A stretch of DNA of 64,000 bases from Gamarada debralockiae (taxonomy: Eukaryota > Ascomycota > Leotiomycetes > Helotiales > Hyphodiscaceae). The DNA lies in contig NXFV01000024.1 of the NCBI GenBank assembly GCA_002803225.1, positions 1 to 64,000 of the forward strand. Direction: 5' to 3'. Under the pieces are notes generated by a model. It did no database searches. It had not been told where the DNA came from and worked only from the letters and a program-made list of their open reading frames with translations. The position numbers and the translations under genes are program-made. Shown here piece after piece: positions 1-11,393 of the stretch. Each line of letters begins with the position of its first letter. Positions within the stretch are counted from its first letter, which is position 1.

Positions 1-498
1 GAGCTTCTTTCAGAATCGTCTGGGAGATTTCGGAGAAGGGGAGCGTTCTGGGGACTTGGGGTTTTGACTGGTTGAGTTTGCAATGGTTTGGCGGCAAAAG
101 TCTTGAAAGAGTGGCCGCCCAACCCGTGGACTATGACGATACTGGATCGCATTAGTGGCTTGCTGGTAGATAAAGTTAAGGCGGAAGAATGGGTGAAGAT
201 GAGATGAAAGAGACAAAAAGCAGATCACGTGATCTATAGTATGATGTTACGGAGAACTTGTTCAGCAGTCGGGTTAAAGAGGCAGCACCGTACCGATATT
301 TGAGGTAAGCTGGGTGAGATCAGAAATACTACTAAGAGCTCGATAAGTGAAGGAAGATATGTGTTCCCATTTGTACCTAGATTTTCCAGCATTATCCTAC
401 CCAACGTCTCCGACACACTGGCCACATTGGAGCATCTCCTCCCCAACTTTGGCATCGCCCAAGGAAACGAAGATAACCGTAGGTTAATATAACCCCTA

Positions 499-1426
499 TC
501 ACTGTCTCGTCCGATCTACCATTGCTATAACGAAGTCGTACTTACGGAAGAAGTTGGTAGACAATCTGTGGTAACGGTGACCAAAATAGACCATAGTCGT
601 GGTATGGGTTTCAATTGAGGAGGGGGTAGGACAGAAGCTCGCAATGATTGTCGAGCCCATCGAAGAAATGGTCGTAGAAACTCCGCCTGTGGTACCCAGC
701 AGCATTCTATGATGTAGTTGATGAGATCGTCGAGGAGCCGTTCGAGCTGCAAGAAGACGTTACTACCAGCGTGGTAACACAAGAATAAGCACTGAATATC
801 TGACCGGGATCCCCCTGACACATCGACACGAAGTCTGGAAAGCCAGTAGAGGCACTGCTGGCGGCAGTCGTGTAAGCATAGCAGAACGGCCTGATTTGTG
901 TATTGGTCGGGCTCATGAATTGGCGAAGGCAATTATTCTGCTGACAATCCATAGGCATGGGGGTTGGCACGATGGAAGCTGTGATGGTGATACACGAGCA
1001 TGCCGAAGAGATATGTGATGGGTCTGCGTCGCACACGGACGCGTAATCCGGAAGACCGATAGTCATAGTGTTGATGGTTGTGGTGTAGGTTGCGCAGAAA
1101 GGGGGAATTTCTGTGGCTTTGATGAATTACCGGAGACAGTTGTTATGACGGCAGTCATTGAGTGGGTTGCAGAGTGCCGAGGCAACGTGGGAGGTTGTGC
1201 CGCTGACCGAAGCGATCGTAGGGGCGTTGCCTTGGAGAGTACTCTGCGAGAAGACAGAGGACAGTAGAGTGCTGCTACTTATCACGGAAGTGATTGTGGG
1301 TGTGAGTGTAACATATGTGACTGCCAAACCGCATACGTAGGAACTCGAGGCAGAAAATAGCGTAGCTGCTGTGGATGCGGAAAGAGCGAGAATGGCAAAC
1401 CCCACACGAGTTTCTCTCGGAAACAT
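499..1426 (-). pseudogene. Secreted cysteine-repeat protein, broken
   Basis: The ATG at 1426 starts a hydrophobic leader typical of a secretion signal. The body holds repeats built around a D-C-x2-N-N-C-L-R core, followed by an F-C-x-x-Y-T element, then P-D-(Y/F)-x-S-(V/M)-C and a short Cys pair (S-A-x-S-C). The first repeat core is followed at once by an in-frame TAA (1127-1129). The frame stays open and homologous on the far side, where the second repeat has a glutamine in the same place. A second break sits near 705: the reading moves one base and continues in a Ser/Thr-rich tail that still has an F-C-P motif. No intron of plausible size can remove the TAA, since the only GT..AG pair around it would be about 20 bases. 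I know repeats of this kind from fungal small secreted proteins of unknown role. It could instead be expressed as a short protein ending at 1127. Confidence 0.6.
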
Positions 1427-2521
1427 TTTGAGTGGATAGTAAGGAGACGACGAATGAAGGATAGAGAAGTCAAAGACAAAGTATAGCCTTCGTGAATGAC
1501 CCGATTGGAATGGAATTGCGGATTTGCTGCGTGAATAACGGCTGAAGCTCTATATACTTATATTTCCAGTGTATTTGGCTTTGAATTGGCAATCAAGTGA
1601 TAGTCCAAGAAATTGCCTGCCTTGCAGATATCGAAAGGGCGAATTTCAGTTTCTGGGGAGTAGTAAGGAAATCTTGAATTGGGATAATGAGGGAGTTTAG
1701 ACGAGGGAGGAGAAAATGATTTCGAAGGCAAAGGGTAATTTAAACTTGGCGTCATTATGCCAGTAGGGAGAACAAATTGGAAACTCAGTAAAATAATCTA
1801 GAAAGAGTAAATAGATCCGGAGATACCCAGCTGGAGTGCCTGGCTTTGGTTAGTCCGTCTAATATTGCGACGCGACGAATCTGAAGGTTGGCCGTGTCCA
1901 TGGGTGCACAGCGAATCTACAGAAATTTTGCAGAATGGATCGTGAGGCACGAGCTAATGAAAGAGCAGCAGCTCCTTGAGCTGAAGGCAAAGCTGGTGAC
2001 AGAGTAAGAAATGTTTTTGTTCACTGGAGATCTCAAATCAAATGGGTTCAACGGGAAAAGTCTCATCATCGCCATATTACTAATCAGGAGCAAGTAGACA
2101 CGTTCGGGTTTGAATCGGTCTACTGGACAAAATACATGAATTGGAAAATATTGACGTCTTTGATATTGATATATTGAGAGGGAGAGCGGTGCTTGATTTC
2201 TTCCTTTTTCTGACGTTCCCGCTTTTAGCGCAGCCCAGGAGCCAAGCCAAGGAAGGTTTTGCCCGCCCGTGTCGCCTGGCGATCTGTGATCATTGACACC
2301 AACAAACATCGACACAATGATTCTTCTTCTTCCCTCCTTCCTTAACATTACCTTCATCCAACGAATAGCTTCACAGATTAATTAATCGCTTCACTTGTCT
2401 CGGCCTCCACATCGGCTTTACTACTCATGCTTGGGTCTCAGGAGTGATAGGTAGCCAGAGGGTGTTGTGCGGTGGTCAGCCCTCGCATCGCAAGATCGCA
2501 CCTCCAACCCCATCTGCAACA
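1427..2521. other. Intergenic, upstream of LAMTOR1-like gene
   Basis: No gene is recognised here. A minus-strand open frame at 1917-2357 has no family resemblance and biased, non-coding-looking composition. The stretch presumably carries the promoters of the two flanking divergent genes. Confidence 0.5.
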
Positions 2522-3176
2522 ATGGGCATTTGCTCTTCCTGCTTGGGGCTCAATCGGGACCGTGATTTATCCAGCGAGGTAGGCTCTGAGTGTTATCACC
2601 AGCTTGGGCAACCGTCACTGACCCATCCCTTCTCGCAGGACGAGAACTCGAGATTGCTCTTCGACGACCCGCACGCCAATCATTATGGTAGTTTCGGAGA
2701 TCAAGGCGCTGGGCCAACACAAGCAGATCCACAAGAAGCCCAGCGAGAGACAGAGGCCCTACAGAAGGTCGTAGCACAAACCTCGAAGTACGCGTATTCA
2801 CATCCCTATCGGAATGCACTCGAACAAGCTTTTCCCCTACAGCCCCCCCAAATAACCATGGTCCTAGAGCTAATTCATTTGTAGTCATCTTGTTGACATA
2901 TTCGCCATGGTACCACAGAGCGTGCCGCCTGCTCCAAATACCGTCTTCCCTGCTCAGGACGCACGATTATTGCGGTACCAGGACGTTCTCGCGAAGATGT
3001 CTACAAATGACCAATCGAAAGTATTACCAGTCTCCACCGAGAGCACACCGAATATCTCGGATGGTTGGATATCGGAAGAAGAAGGGGCGGACGAGCCAAA
3101 GGGTTACAAACCCATCAAATCGGACAACGTTGGACCACTGCTAGGAGGATTCGCAGATGCAGAGACCATGGAATGA
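2522..3176 (+). CDS. LAMTOR1/Meh1-like lysosomal-vacuolar anchor protein
   Basis: The coding sequence is join(2522..2578, 2639..2787, 2885..3176), 165 residues. It begins M-G-I-C-S-S-C, a clear N-myristoylation plus palmitoylation signal, so the start is well fixed. It continues with the family's E-N-S-R-L-L core and a helix containing E-A-Q-R-E-T-E-A-L, then D-I-F-A-M-V-P. The two introns (60 and 97 bases) have GT..AG ends and consistent phases; splicing across the second restores N-H-L-V-D-I-F-A. In other eukaryotes this family (LAMTOR1/p18, yeast Meh1/Ego1) tethers the Ragulator/EGO complex to the lysosome or vacuole for TORC1 control. That role is inferred by family. The tail is acidic and has no membrane span, as expected for a lipid-anchored protein. 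Confidence 0.85.
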
Positions 3177-3330
3177 ACATGGCATTTGGTCATACCATTG
3201 GCATATTGAGGTTCCACGGTGTTCGGGTGTTGGATCTTTGTCACAGCACCCTTCTCCATGAACCAGATTTCGCCTCAATTCCAGGAAGAATATATGGATA
3301 TTGGGTTTTGACTGGACCAGCTAAGCGTAA

Positions 3331-3602
3331 TTTGACTATGCGTTGTATCATTCGAGCATTTCCTTTGTCAAAAGCGCCTGTTCACTGGCTGCTGAACCAA
3401 TTGGCAGAGCCTATCAGCTTGCTCTCATGCTCCGCAGTCAGGCTGGCAGCCTGCGACTGACGCTCCATTGACCGCTAGCCACGTTCCCAAATTACACTTC
3501 ATCAAAGTTCTCTCTCGTCTGTCTGATAAAGCTTGGGAGCTTTCCCTCGATGTTTTTCTCGATACATTCTCGACTCCCCTCCCCAAGGACCACTTGCTGT
3601 GA
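3331..3602 (+). other. Unidentified protein-like segment, possible gene remnant
   Basis: Two stretches read like real protein. The first (about 3331-3436) contains R-A-Y-Q-L-A-L-M-L-R. The second (about 3476-3602) contains F-I-K-V-L-S-R-L-S-D-K-A-W-E-L and ends at a TGA at 3600-3602. A possible intron between them (GTCAGG..CTAG with a CTGAC) does not keep the phase, and no start codon was found upstream. It may be the 3' end of a small gene whose structure I have wrong, or a relic. The family is not recognised. Confidence 0.25.
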
Positions 3603-4231
3603 GGGGCCAAGCGCCACGAGTGCTGACATGTTCAAATTTGGCGTGTATTTTTGATCACGAAGCTAATTTGGGCACAGCTCAGCGCTTACGCGACATTCAT
3701 CTCGGGCAGCAACAGACAAGACATCTCCCGTCAAGAATCACGACTCTCTTGCCTCTTGCCACTGGCGTCTACCTGTCATCATCATGATTACATTTCCGTC
3801 GCTATCGAGTCCGATCTTAGCTGATTGCGACATTTTGCCAGAGCCGCTGGAGATGGGCTAAGCGCCCGGCAGAAGCTGTCCTTGATATACCGATGCGGGC
3901 GCGAACTTCACTGGATCGATAAATGAGCGAGCGCCTCACGGATTCCACGAATGCTAGGAAGATTCACTGAGGTCGTTTCACCGTTACACACTATCACTAC
4001 TATGGACCAGAAACAATTATCCCTGCTCGTCAAGAGCCAGTCATTTCCAACGCTGCCATGCAATCCGATTCCGCCTTCCACCAAGCCAGAGATTAGAAAG
4101 GAGCGAGGGTAGACAAGGAGAGGAACGAGATACAAGAAATGAAACGGTGTCAATCCTGGTCCGGGTATTCTCGACGATCTGTGGTGCGATTCGTGTCAGC
4201 TCGCCGCACTCGACAATTGTGATTGGGTTAC
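3603..4231. other. Intergenic stretch
   Basis: Several short open frames on both strands share no motif with known families. Nothing is supported here beyond the downstream flank of the gene at 4232. Confidence 0.4.
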
Positions 4232-4573
4232 CTACCATGCCAATTGTCTGGACTGCTCGTATTTCTTGACATTGAGATCATTGATCTCTCTCTCAAGACC
4301 TTCGATTATCTCCTCGGATGCCGCAATCGAAGCTTTGCGCCCGTGTCTATCCTCCTTCTTCCACCGCCTGATACGCTCCTTCTCTTTATTGATACGGCCC
4401 CATTTGGTCTCAAGTTTGGTGCACAACTTGCAATTCTCTTCCATTTGGTACGTAACCATGACGAGCCTCATCCCGCATGTCTCGCCGGTTCGGTATTCCC
4501 GCGTGCAATGCTGTCGGAAATGGCCCCATTTGAAACAGCCGCAAACCATCTTGTATTGGTCGTAGTAGCACAT
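4232..4573 (-). CDS. Small conserved fungal protein with Cys-rich N-terminal half
   Basis: This is 113 residues starting M-C-Y-Y-D-Q. The N-terminal half has C-G-C-F-K-W-G-H and H-C-T-R-E-Y, then G-E-T-C-G-M-(K/R)-L-V and a C-x2-C pair. The C-terminal half is a charged helix rich in Lys, Glu and Arg. I recognise this layout from uncharacterised ascomycete proteins of about 110 residues, but no function is known to me. The ATG at 4573 is preferred over the upstream in-frame codon at 4594, because a 3' splice site (TTCGTAG) lies just before it and fits an intron in the 5' untranslated region. The Cys/His spacing could bind a metal, which is inference. It ends at a TAG at 4232-4234. Confidence 0.6.
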   Translation of the reverse strand: MCYYDQYKMVCGCFKWGHFRQHCTREYRTGETCGMRLVMVTYQMEENCKLCTKLETKWGRINKEKERIRRWKKEDRHGRKASIAASEEIIEGLEREINDLNVKKYEQSRQLAW

Positions 4574-4599
4574 TTTGGTGGAAACTACGAACAACAGAG

Positions 4600-7500
4600 A
4601 TTGTCAGCATGCTCTTTGACAGGGTAGAACTTGAAACAAGACATGACTCTGGAGTTGGAACTTACTGGGTATCAACGGATGATAACTTGAGTGGCGAGTG
4701 GCGTCGTGGGTCTTTCCGAAGGACGATAGCGACGATATGTCAAGTACGAATGGATTTGGAAAAAGTGTTTGATATCTGAAGAGGAGACAAGTCTGAAGTG
4801 GATGTATGGATGGGATATTCGGATTGTTGATGCTGAGAAGGACACGAGGTTGAGAGATATCTGGGGGATATTTATACACGAAGGCTACAGGACTGGACCG
4901 CAACAGAGCCCTTCCTCAACGCGTTGCTTTGAGCCCGGTCTTGCTACGGGTCTGCACTTTCATTGCAGACGGTCAGACGGTCAACTTCCCCGCCCTCGAC
5001 TAGAACCAACAGACAACGCATATCTGCATTGTGATTCCCTCAGCCGACATCTCCACACCCTGACAACGGCGAGAACTTTGTTCCAATTTGGCCACAGTCG
5101 ATGGTATCCTTACGCCCACTTCGTCGAATCCGACTCGCGTTGTGACCGCTCGGACGTGCCGGCGAGGCAAAAGACCTTCGCCTCGATGGGGTGAGCGTTC
5201 TCATCCCGTCAAGACCTGCCTCGTTCTGTGACCTTGAGGGAAGGGCTTGCAGACTCTCGCATACAGCTCACCACGCTAAGAAATCACATTATGGATTGCT
5301 GTCCCATATCTCCCGTCTTATGGAGGTCGGCAAAAACGTTTGAGTGGACAATCGAAGTGGATCAATATGAACCTTCCCGTTTTCGATCAGTACAGGATGG
5401 TCAACAGCCCTCAGGCCTTTGCTCAGGGTCGTATCTCACCTCAAGGAGAAATCCCTCATTCATCTCTGTGGCCCAACCGGAATTGATGGAACAAGGCCGC
5501 TCGATGCTGTCGTCAGAACTGCGTGGAGGCCCTGCGGTTGACCTTGAGTTGTCATTTTCCACAACTTCAATCCCCTGATACGAAGCATCCATTGCTGGTA
5601 ATCTCTTGGCTACGGAACAATCACATGTTTGCATTCTCCACATGACGGTGCCAACCTTCATGTCGAATCGAGCTGTTAGTGCTGGCAGCGGCCTTGATAG
5701 CTCTCATAGTTGCATGGCGAGAAAGTCTGGTGATCGCAGGAGTGCGTGGATAGATGGAGCTAGTCTATGCGACCCCCTCATGCTCGCCTGCATGCATGAA
5801 GAATCCATCAACTTGCATTCTCATTATACCCCCCCTTTCGATGTCTCTCCAGAGCCAGCAAGGATAGGAGAACGATGTGTTGGCACGTTGGCTTCGGAGG
5901 GATCATCATCAACTCCATCACGCTGCATGAGCCAGCACCGATGTCGAACGAGAGATGCAGATCTCCGCAGTTCCTCTCACCACTCAGTCACTTTCTTGCC
6001 TTCATACTTTTCGCTAAATGTTAGATGGAAACCTTCGAATTGGGCTTCTCTGACGTGGCACCCTTTGGCTCTTTCGTCGTGGGTCAGCATGTTCCGCCTC
6101 AAGTTGGGCTGCACTGCATACCTCACGGCATCAATGATCATCACATTTCAAAAATTTATCATATATCCAGGTCTGCGTTAGAAACAGAATTCAATGAGGT
6201 ATTTGCCGGCCACAAAAGGACGATCGGGCTTCCTCAATGACGGCGAGTTGGGTCTACCTGGACGGCCTACTAATCTATTCCCTAACATTCGATTACTCCG
6301 AAGCAAGGCCTCGGCCTGCCTCAATGGAATGTGGAAAGCTCTTTCCGTGGTGGCAAATCGATTTACAATTCTTCTGCAAGACTTGTCACATTAACAGCCT
6401 AACTATAGCGGATGGAACACCACGGAACGTGCATTTCGAGGCGGAACAATTCATAAACATACAGGAACATGGACCGGTCAGCATCCATTGACTTGGATCA
6501 AGGGTTTTGAACAAGGCCGACGAAGGACGTTGAGGAGGTTGGGGATTCAAAAAAACCAAGACATTGCCCTTTTGAGGAAGTTGCCTGATATGCAGATGAA
6601 GAGTTGGGAAGTCCAAATTTGGCCTGTAACCGATGTTTACTAACATATGGTGGCATTGGTACTTTTTGGCCCCCTTCATAATTGAATTGGCAGGTAAACA
6701 AGGCCCCTTCCATGACCGAGCGACCTTCAGGCCCATCTCCTTTCATTTTACCGTTGTTTGTTGCGCTGCAATTCATGGAGAGTTGGATACCTCAATACAT
6801 GATCATTTCATGACGTCTAAAATTAACAGTTTATCGATCCCTTTTCTCGGTATTTGAACAACCATGTGATTCGAAGTCTCTGCGGACGGTGTCCACATTT
6901 GATTACTATCTCAACCAATGAACACTCAAAAGTGCTACACCAGGGACTGAGAAAAAAATAAGGTAAGCTTGCACGGCGAGGCTACCCATCCTGGGCGCGG
7001 TGATTGGTCGGCAATCAACGGCCCAACGGCAGAGGCTGTAGCGGAGCGGGCGGGAGTAGCCAGCAAGCTGCGGCCAGGTGGTGACTGAGGGCTGCCAATT
7101 ACACTGCAGAACAGGACTTGGCCTTGTCTTGGGCTTCTTCCCGTCCGGACAAGGCCCGAAGAACACGGCATGCTGTTCACAGACAATATCACAATTCAAG
7201 CCCTGCATTTGAAGGTCACAGACAGGCCACATGCAAGCAAGGTACAACAATACAATACGCTTTTTATTGTGTGATCGGACTGGTGAATATTCATGTGAGA
7301 TGTAAGGGTAATGAATGAGATGTGAACTGCGTTGCATGGGATCAAGGGCAGGGCTGGACACTGCGCTGGCAGGCTCGCTGTAAGGGAAGGTTTTAAGAGA
7401 GTGAGTTGTCGTTGGCCAGCCTTGGGTTTTGTGAACCAATCAAAGAGAGCCTCGATTGAGGCTCTTGTATGGCGGACGTGCTGGAAGTGACCACCGCGCT

Positions 7501-8003
7501 GAACGCGATTTGGTCGATGATCGAGAAGGGGTTAGCGAAGATGTCGTGTCAACTGTATGATTGTTAGTAAGAGAGTTGAAGATTTTCGACTGAACGTTAC
7601 CTGTGTCTGGCATTTCATGTGCAAATGACATGATTTGCATCATGTGGATGTCTGTCACGTGAGAGTTACAAAGGACGGTGGGACTTTGCGAGAAATGAAC
7701 TCAGAATAGGGACTTCAGAGGAGTTTCTCGTAAGGAAGATATTGAATTTTAGATCGGACTTGACGCGTAACAATAGAGAAAGATGTGCTTCTGTTGTTGA
7801 GGCTTTGACCCAAGGTTCGGTTTCAGTGATGCCTGGTGTCTCAGAGGGAAGCGATTCCCGAATGTGCCCCGCTAAAGACGACGACGAGCTTCTCCAACGA
7901 CTCTTTGCCTCTGCACTGCAACAAAACGATCTACACGAATATCAAGACCGTATAACTTTCTCCGCCGCATCAAAAACCATCTAACTACTGAATCACTACG
8001 AAA
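4600..8003. other. Long stretch without a recognised gene
   Basis: About 3.4 kb with only short or composition-driven open frames. The longest, plus-strand 5606-6181 and minus-strand 6906-7439, have no recognisable motif, signal peptide or plausible intron partners. I saw no tRNA, rRNA or transposon signature. It may hold non-coding transcripts or very old relics. Confidence 0.4.
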
Positions 8004-8711
8004 ATGCCCAGCAGCGACATCCCCTCTCTCTCCTCCCTCCCTGACGAACTCCTCCTCCAAATCCTCACCCACCTCGACATACCCGACCTCCTCCATCTCA
8101 CCCGAACCTCGCACCATCTGCGGTCTCTCTGTCTTGACCCCCTCCTACACTCCTATCGCCTTCACCGTGCATCGTTGACTCTCAACCACTATATACCCTC
8201 TCGACCCTCCCTGACCTCGCTCATGCACCAACACATCTACATAACGCGTACCACGCTCGCAGCCCGCAACCTGGGTAGGAGCCTCATCAAAATAAAGCTC
8301 AACAGAAAGCTGTTAGGACGTCCAAGCGCTGAGACGTTAGTTGAGAAAGGTGTGCTGCCATCTGAGTGTTACATCAAGGGGAAAGGAGGATATTTGGCGC
8401 CGAGTTTGGTTGAAACGAAGAGGAGGGTGGAGAAGGAGAGGGTTAAGGATGTGTTGAGACATTGGGTTGAGGAATGGAGGCGGAAGGGGTGGGAATCTAG
8501 AGAGGAAGTGGGACGGGAACAGAGGCCGGATGTTAGGCGGATGGCGAGACGGTTTGCGAGGAGTGGGAATACTGGAGGTGCGGAGAGAGAGAGAGAAAGT
8601 AGGTGGGGGAGGTGTGCGGGGGAGAACAGGAGGGAGATGCCGACGAGGGCGAAGGTTCTGGGGTTGAGGAGATTTTGGGAGAAAGTTGGGCGGGAGGGCG
8701 TTGGAGCTTAG
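8004..8711 (+). CDS. F-box protein with RPEL-like motif
   Basis: A single-exon protein of 235 residues. Residues about 9-45 are an F-box (L-P-D-E-L-L-L-Q-I-L-x-H-L-D, then L-x-R-T-S-H-H-L-R), the Skp1-binding module of SCF ubiquitin ligases. Near residue 100 comes L-N-R-K-L-L-G-R-P-S-A-E-T-L-V, close to the R-P-x3-E-L type repeat that binds actin in animal proteins. The C-terminal half is basic and Arg-rich, ending L-R-R-F-W-E-K-V. No WD40 or leucine-rich repeat is present, so the substrate cannot be guessed. The ATG at 8004 gives the F-box close to the N-terminus, as is usual. The 3' half is very G-rich on this strand. Confidence 0.75.
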   Translation: MPSSDIPSLSSLPDELLLQILTHLDIPDLLHLTRTSHHLRSLCLDPLLHSYRLHRASLTLNHYIPSRPSLTSLMHQHIYITRTTLAARNLGRSLIKIKLNRKLLGRPSAETLVEKGVLPSECYIKGKGGYLAPSLVETKRRVEKERVKDVLRHWVEEWRRKGWESREEVGREQRPDVRRMARRFARSGNTGGAERERESRWGRCAGENRREMPTRAKVLGLRRFWEKVGREGVGA

Positions 8712-9386
8712 CCTGAGAAGATACCATTCAGATTATATGGTGGGATTTAAATTGACTGTAGGCTATATGGGAAGATGAATGGATGCTTTATCTTGGCACA
8801 TGTGTACCTCCTTTCCTCGACCCGAACCAGAGCAGATCCGACACATAACAGGGCTCTCTACAAGCTTGAGTCCCACTTCTCCTACAGACCAGAAGCCTAT
8901 ATAATTCTCAGCGATACATTACCATAGGGTAAGTTGACATCGACGCCGAACAGCAAGGGCCTGACGTAGAGAGCCCCTCCCGACCAAGCCAAGCTGCGGA
9001 AGAAGGCCCGGAAGAGGCCCCGCATGTTCCGAAACAGCGCTTACCGCTTGTAGCAATTCCCGACTACAGCTCTTTTGTCTGTGTCTTTTATGAGTTTAAT
9101 AGTCAGACATCTGCTGAGATCACAAGCAAAGAGGATCATAAGTTGATCTGTTCATTATGGTAATCAATTCGTAAAGTGGCCGCAGCCGCAAAACCAGTCC
9201 CATAAAAAATGTACAAAAAGGAAAAAGGAAAAGAAAATAATCATCCACCGACTCCTCCACCTCCCCAACACCCCAAACATCCCAGCAAACCCAATACCCA
9301 GGGGAAAAAATAACACATACACACAAAACCACAATCCCAAAATTCTATATCACAAGGGGGCACCCCCTGTCGAAGAGGGGGTGCCC
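8712..9386. other. Intergenic, downstream flanks of two convergent genes
   Basis: No coding sequence is supported. The left part is the F-box gene's 3' flank. The right part holds the 3' flank of the tail-anchored protein gene, including a strong inverted repeat listed separately. Confidence 0.5.
9358..9386. repeat. Perfect 11-bp inverted repeat next to a stop codon
   Basis: The arms GGGCACCCCCT (9358-9368) and AGGGGGTGCCC (9376-9386) are separated by 7 bases. On the minus strand the hairpin begins immediately after the TAA (9387-9389) of the tail-anchored protein gene. It is very GC-rich, so it would fold strongly in RNA. Confidence 0.8.
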
Positions 9387-10561
9387 TTACTTGCCACCGA
9401 GAGGGAGAGCGAGGACAAGGCGAGCAAGGAAGATAAAGATGAGGGTAAAAATAAGAGCTAAGCCCCACGCGTACGCAACCTGTTTGAACAGTTAGCATGA
9501 ATCACTGGCACGAGTTGAGCAATTCAGAATACGTGTTCTGAACGGATCAAGGTTAAAGGGGAGGTTAAAAGGTTCTGGATCAGACAAACTGTCTGGGGAA
9601 GTTCGTGTGTTACACCGGATCAATCCTTTCCAAGTGGATGAGCAATTTAGGATCTAAAGCGTTGAGTGTCAAGACTCAACTCAGAGTGATTGGTTATATG
9701 GTAAATATATTTTATTCTTAACTAGTGGGACTATATAAACAGAGGCTATGATTATGAAAAGACAATCACTAAGTTCCATCCAAAAAAAAGGTGGGGGGGG
9801 ATGCAGTGAGTAATTTGGAAGTGATGATGATCATCTGGAACATGAAAGGCAATTGCTTATTTCGATACAACAAACGAACGCAGTGAGTGATTTGGAGGTG
9901 ATATACAAAGGGAATATCTTACCGAAAAACAAAAGGCTGTAGCAGCTTGCTGCTGCTGCATGGCCTGCTGCTGCATGGCCCGCTGCTGCTGCTGCTCTGC
10001 TGCAAGCTGTTGCAGCTGCATCGAAAGCTCATGCTGTTGCTGCTGTTGCTGCATCGCGAATTGGATGCCGAAGGTATCGTTGCTGACGATGACTTTGTCC
10101 AGCCATCCATCGACCTGGACAATCAAACGTCAGCCGCAGAACTTCAAAGTTGGAAGAAAAATTTTGTTTGGGAAAAGAATTACATCGGCTGTCTCTGCAG
10201 CTTGCTGCTGCTTCTCGGTGTCGGCAAAAGAGGAGGGGGAGACGGAGGAGGGGGCGGGACGGGAGAAAGACTTTCGGCGCTTTGCGTGACGCTGATCAAA
10301 CTATAAGTAATAGCTATTAGCTTGTACTCGAGTATGAAAGGTCTGTATGAAGGGTTTCTTACTAGTCGGGGCGCCGGGGTCGGTGTAACCTCGTCATACG
10401 AGGTCAGACGCGGCCGGGCCGGAAGCGGGGAAGAAGACGGGGGGCCCTAGGCCATCATGTTAGCATTGGATCAGTGATACTAAATTAGCGATTTAGACTT
10501 CGAAGTCCGAATTGCACGAACGAAGATGAATGGTTAAATAAAGACTTACAGGGCGAGGCAT
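9387..10561 (-). CDS. Glutamine-rich tail-anchored membrane protein
   Basis: The model is complement(join(9387..9479, 9923..10114, 10184..10300, 10363..10446, 10550..10561)), 165 residues, all introns in phase 0. It starts M-P-R-P and has a Pro/Ser-rich N-terminus, then a basic K-R-R-K patch, then V-D-G-W-L-D-K-V-I-V-S. A run of CAG/CAA-coded glutamines broken by Met, Leu and Ala follows. The last exon is a single hydrophobic helix (W-G-L-A-L-I-F-T-L-I-F-I-F-L) ending in P-L-G-G-K. This is the form of a tail-anchored protein with its bulk in the cytosol. The last intron is 443 bases, far longer than its neighbours, so an extra or alternative exon may be missed. The function is unknown. Confidence 0.6.
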
Positions 10562-11393
10562 GATGAAGTATGAGTGGCTATGAATTTGTCAGCCATTGAC
10601 CGATGAGGTGCGATAGAGGGATGATAAATCGCTAATGGAGGATGAATGATCGGTGGAATGCGGATGCCGATGCAGATAGGCACTTACAGCGCGAAGAGAA
10701 GGAGGAGGAAAATTGCTTTATGTGAAAGTCTATAAATAAGTAAGCGATTGAATGACGATGAACGATTGATAGAGGATGGCTGAGGATAGATAATTGATGG
10801 ACGAGAGTTGCGGATGCGTAAACAGGAATGCGACACTTACGGTGTGATTCAAAATTTAAAATCGACAATTCGGAGGAAGAGCCCTATAAAAATAAATGCG
10901 TTAGCAAGTGGAACTCGATGAACGATTGAAGAAAAATCGCTCATAATTGATGGAAAGGTGTTGTGGAGATGGATGTAGACGTACTTTGTGGTGTGGTCGC
11001 GGTGAACTGAAGAAAAAAGAAAAGAAGAGAAGAATTCGAAGATGCGACGAAATTCATATGGCGCTGGCTCCGCACTATCGGATTAGCGTGCTGGAGTTTC
11101 CTGGGTGATGGCTGAGTATATATGGCAGGTGCGTTGCTGCTCACCAGCCTCGGGACCACTTGGCGATTCCAACTTTCGCAAACAAGAAAAGACGTATTAT
11201 TCCAGAGTTACACCAAGAGAAAGGGGAAGCCTTACTAATGAGGGTACCTAAACAAAGAAAGGGGAGGTAAACATATTTACAGTAGGCTGAATGTCACAAA
11301 GCCTCGTTTTCTCAAGCCCACGTCCATTAGCGACAAGCCAAATGTCCTTTATAACCTGAATACTTGCTAGCTATCCGGAATACAGGCGAAACT
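10562..11393. other. Intergenic, 5' flank of tail-anchored gene
   Basis: AT-rich with several CTTAC..(CAG/TAG)-like pairs on the minus strand that could be introns in an untranslated leader. No protein-coding exon is supported. Confidence 0.35.

Noticed and set aside
1103..1122. Possible 20-base intron removing the TAA in the secreted repeat gene
   Set aside because: Fungal introns this short are not credible, and removal would shift the otherwise continuous frame.
1917..2357. 146-residue minus-strand open frame
   Set aside because: It lies in the promoter side of the LAMTOR1-like gene and its composition does not look coding.
5606..6181. 191-residue plus-strand open frame
   Set aside because: No motif, no signal peptide and no family resemblance. 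It is likely chance in a GC-balanced intergenic region.
6906..7439. 177-residue minus-strand open frame
   Set aside because: No recognisable domain and no intron or start context. I treat it as non-coding.
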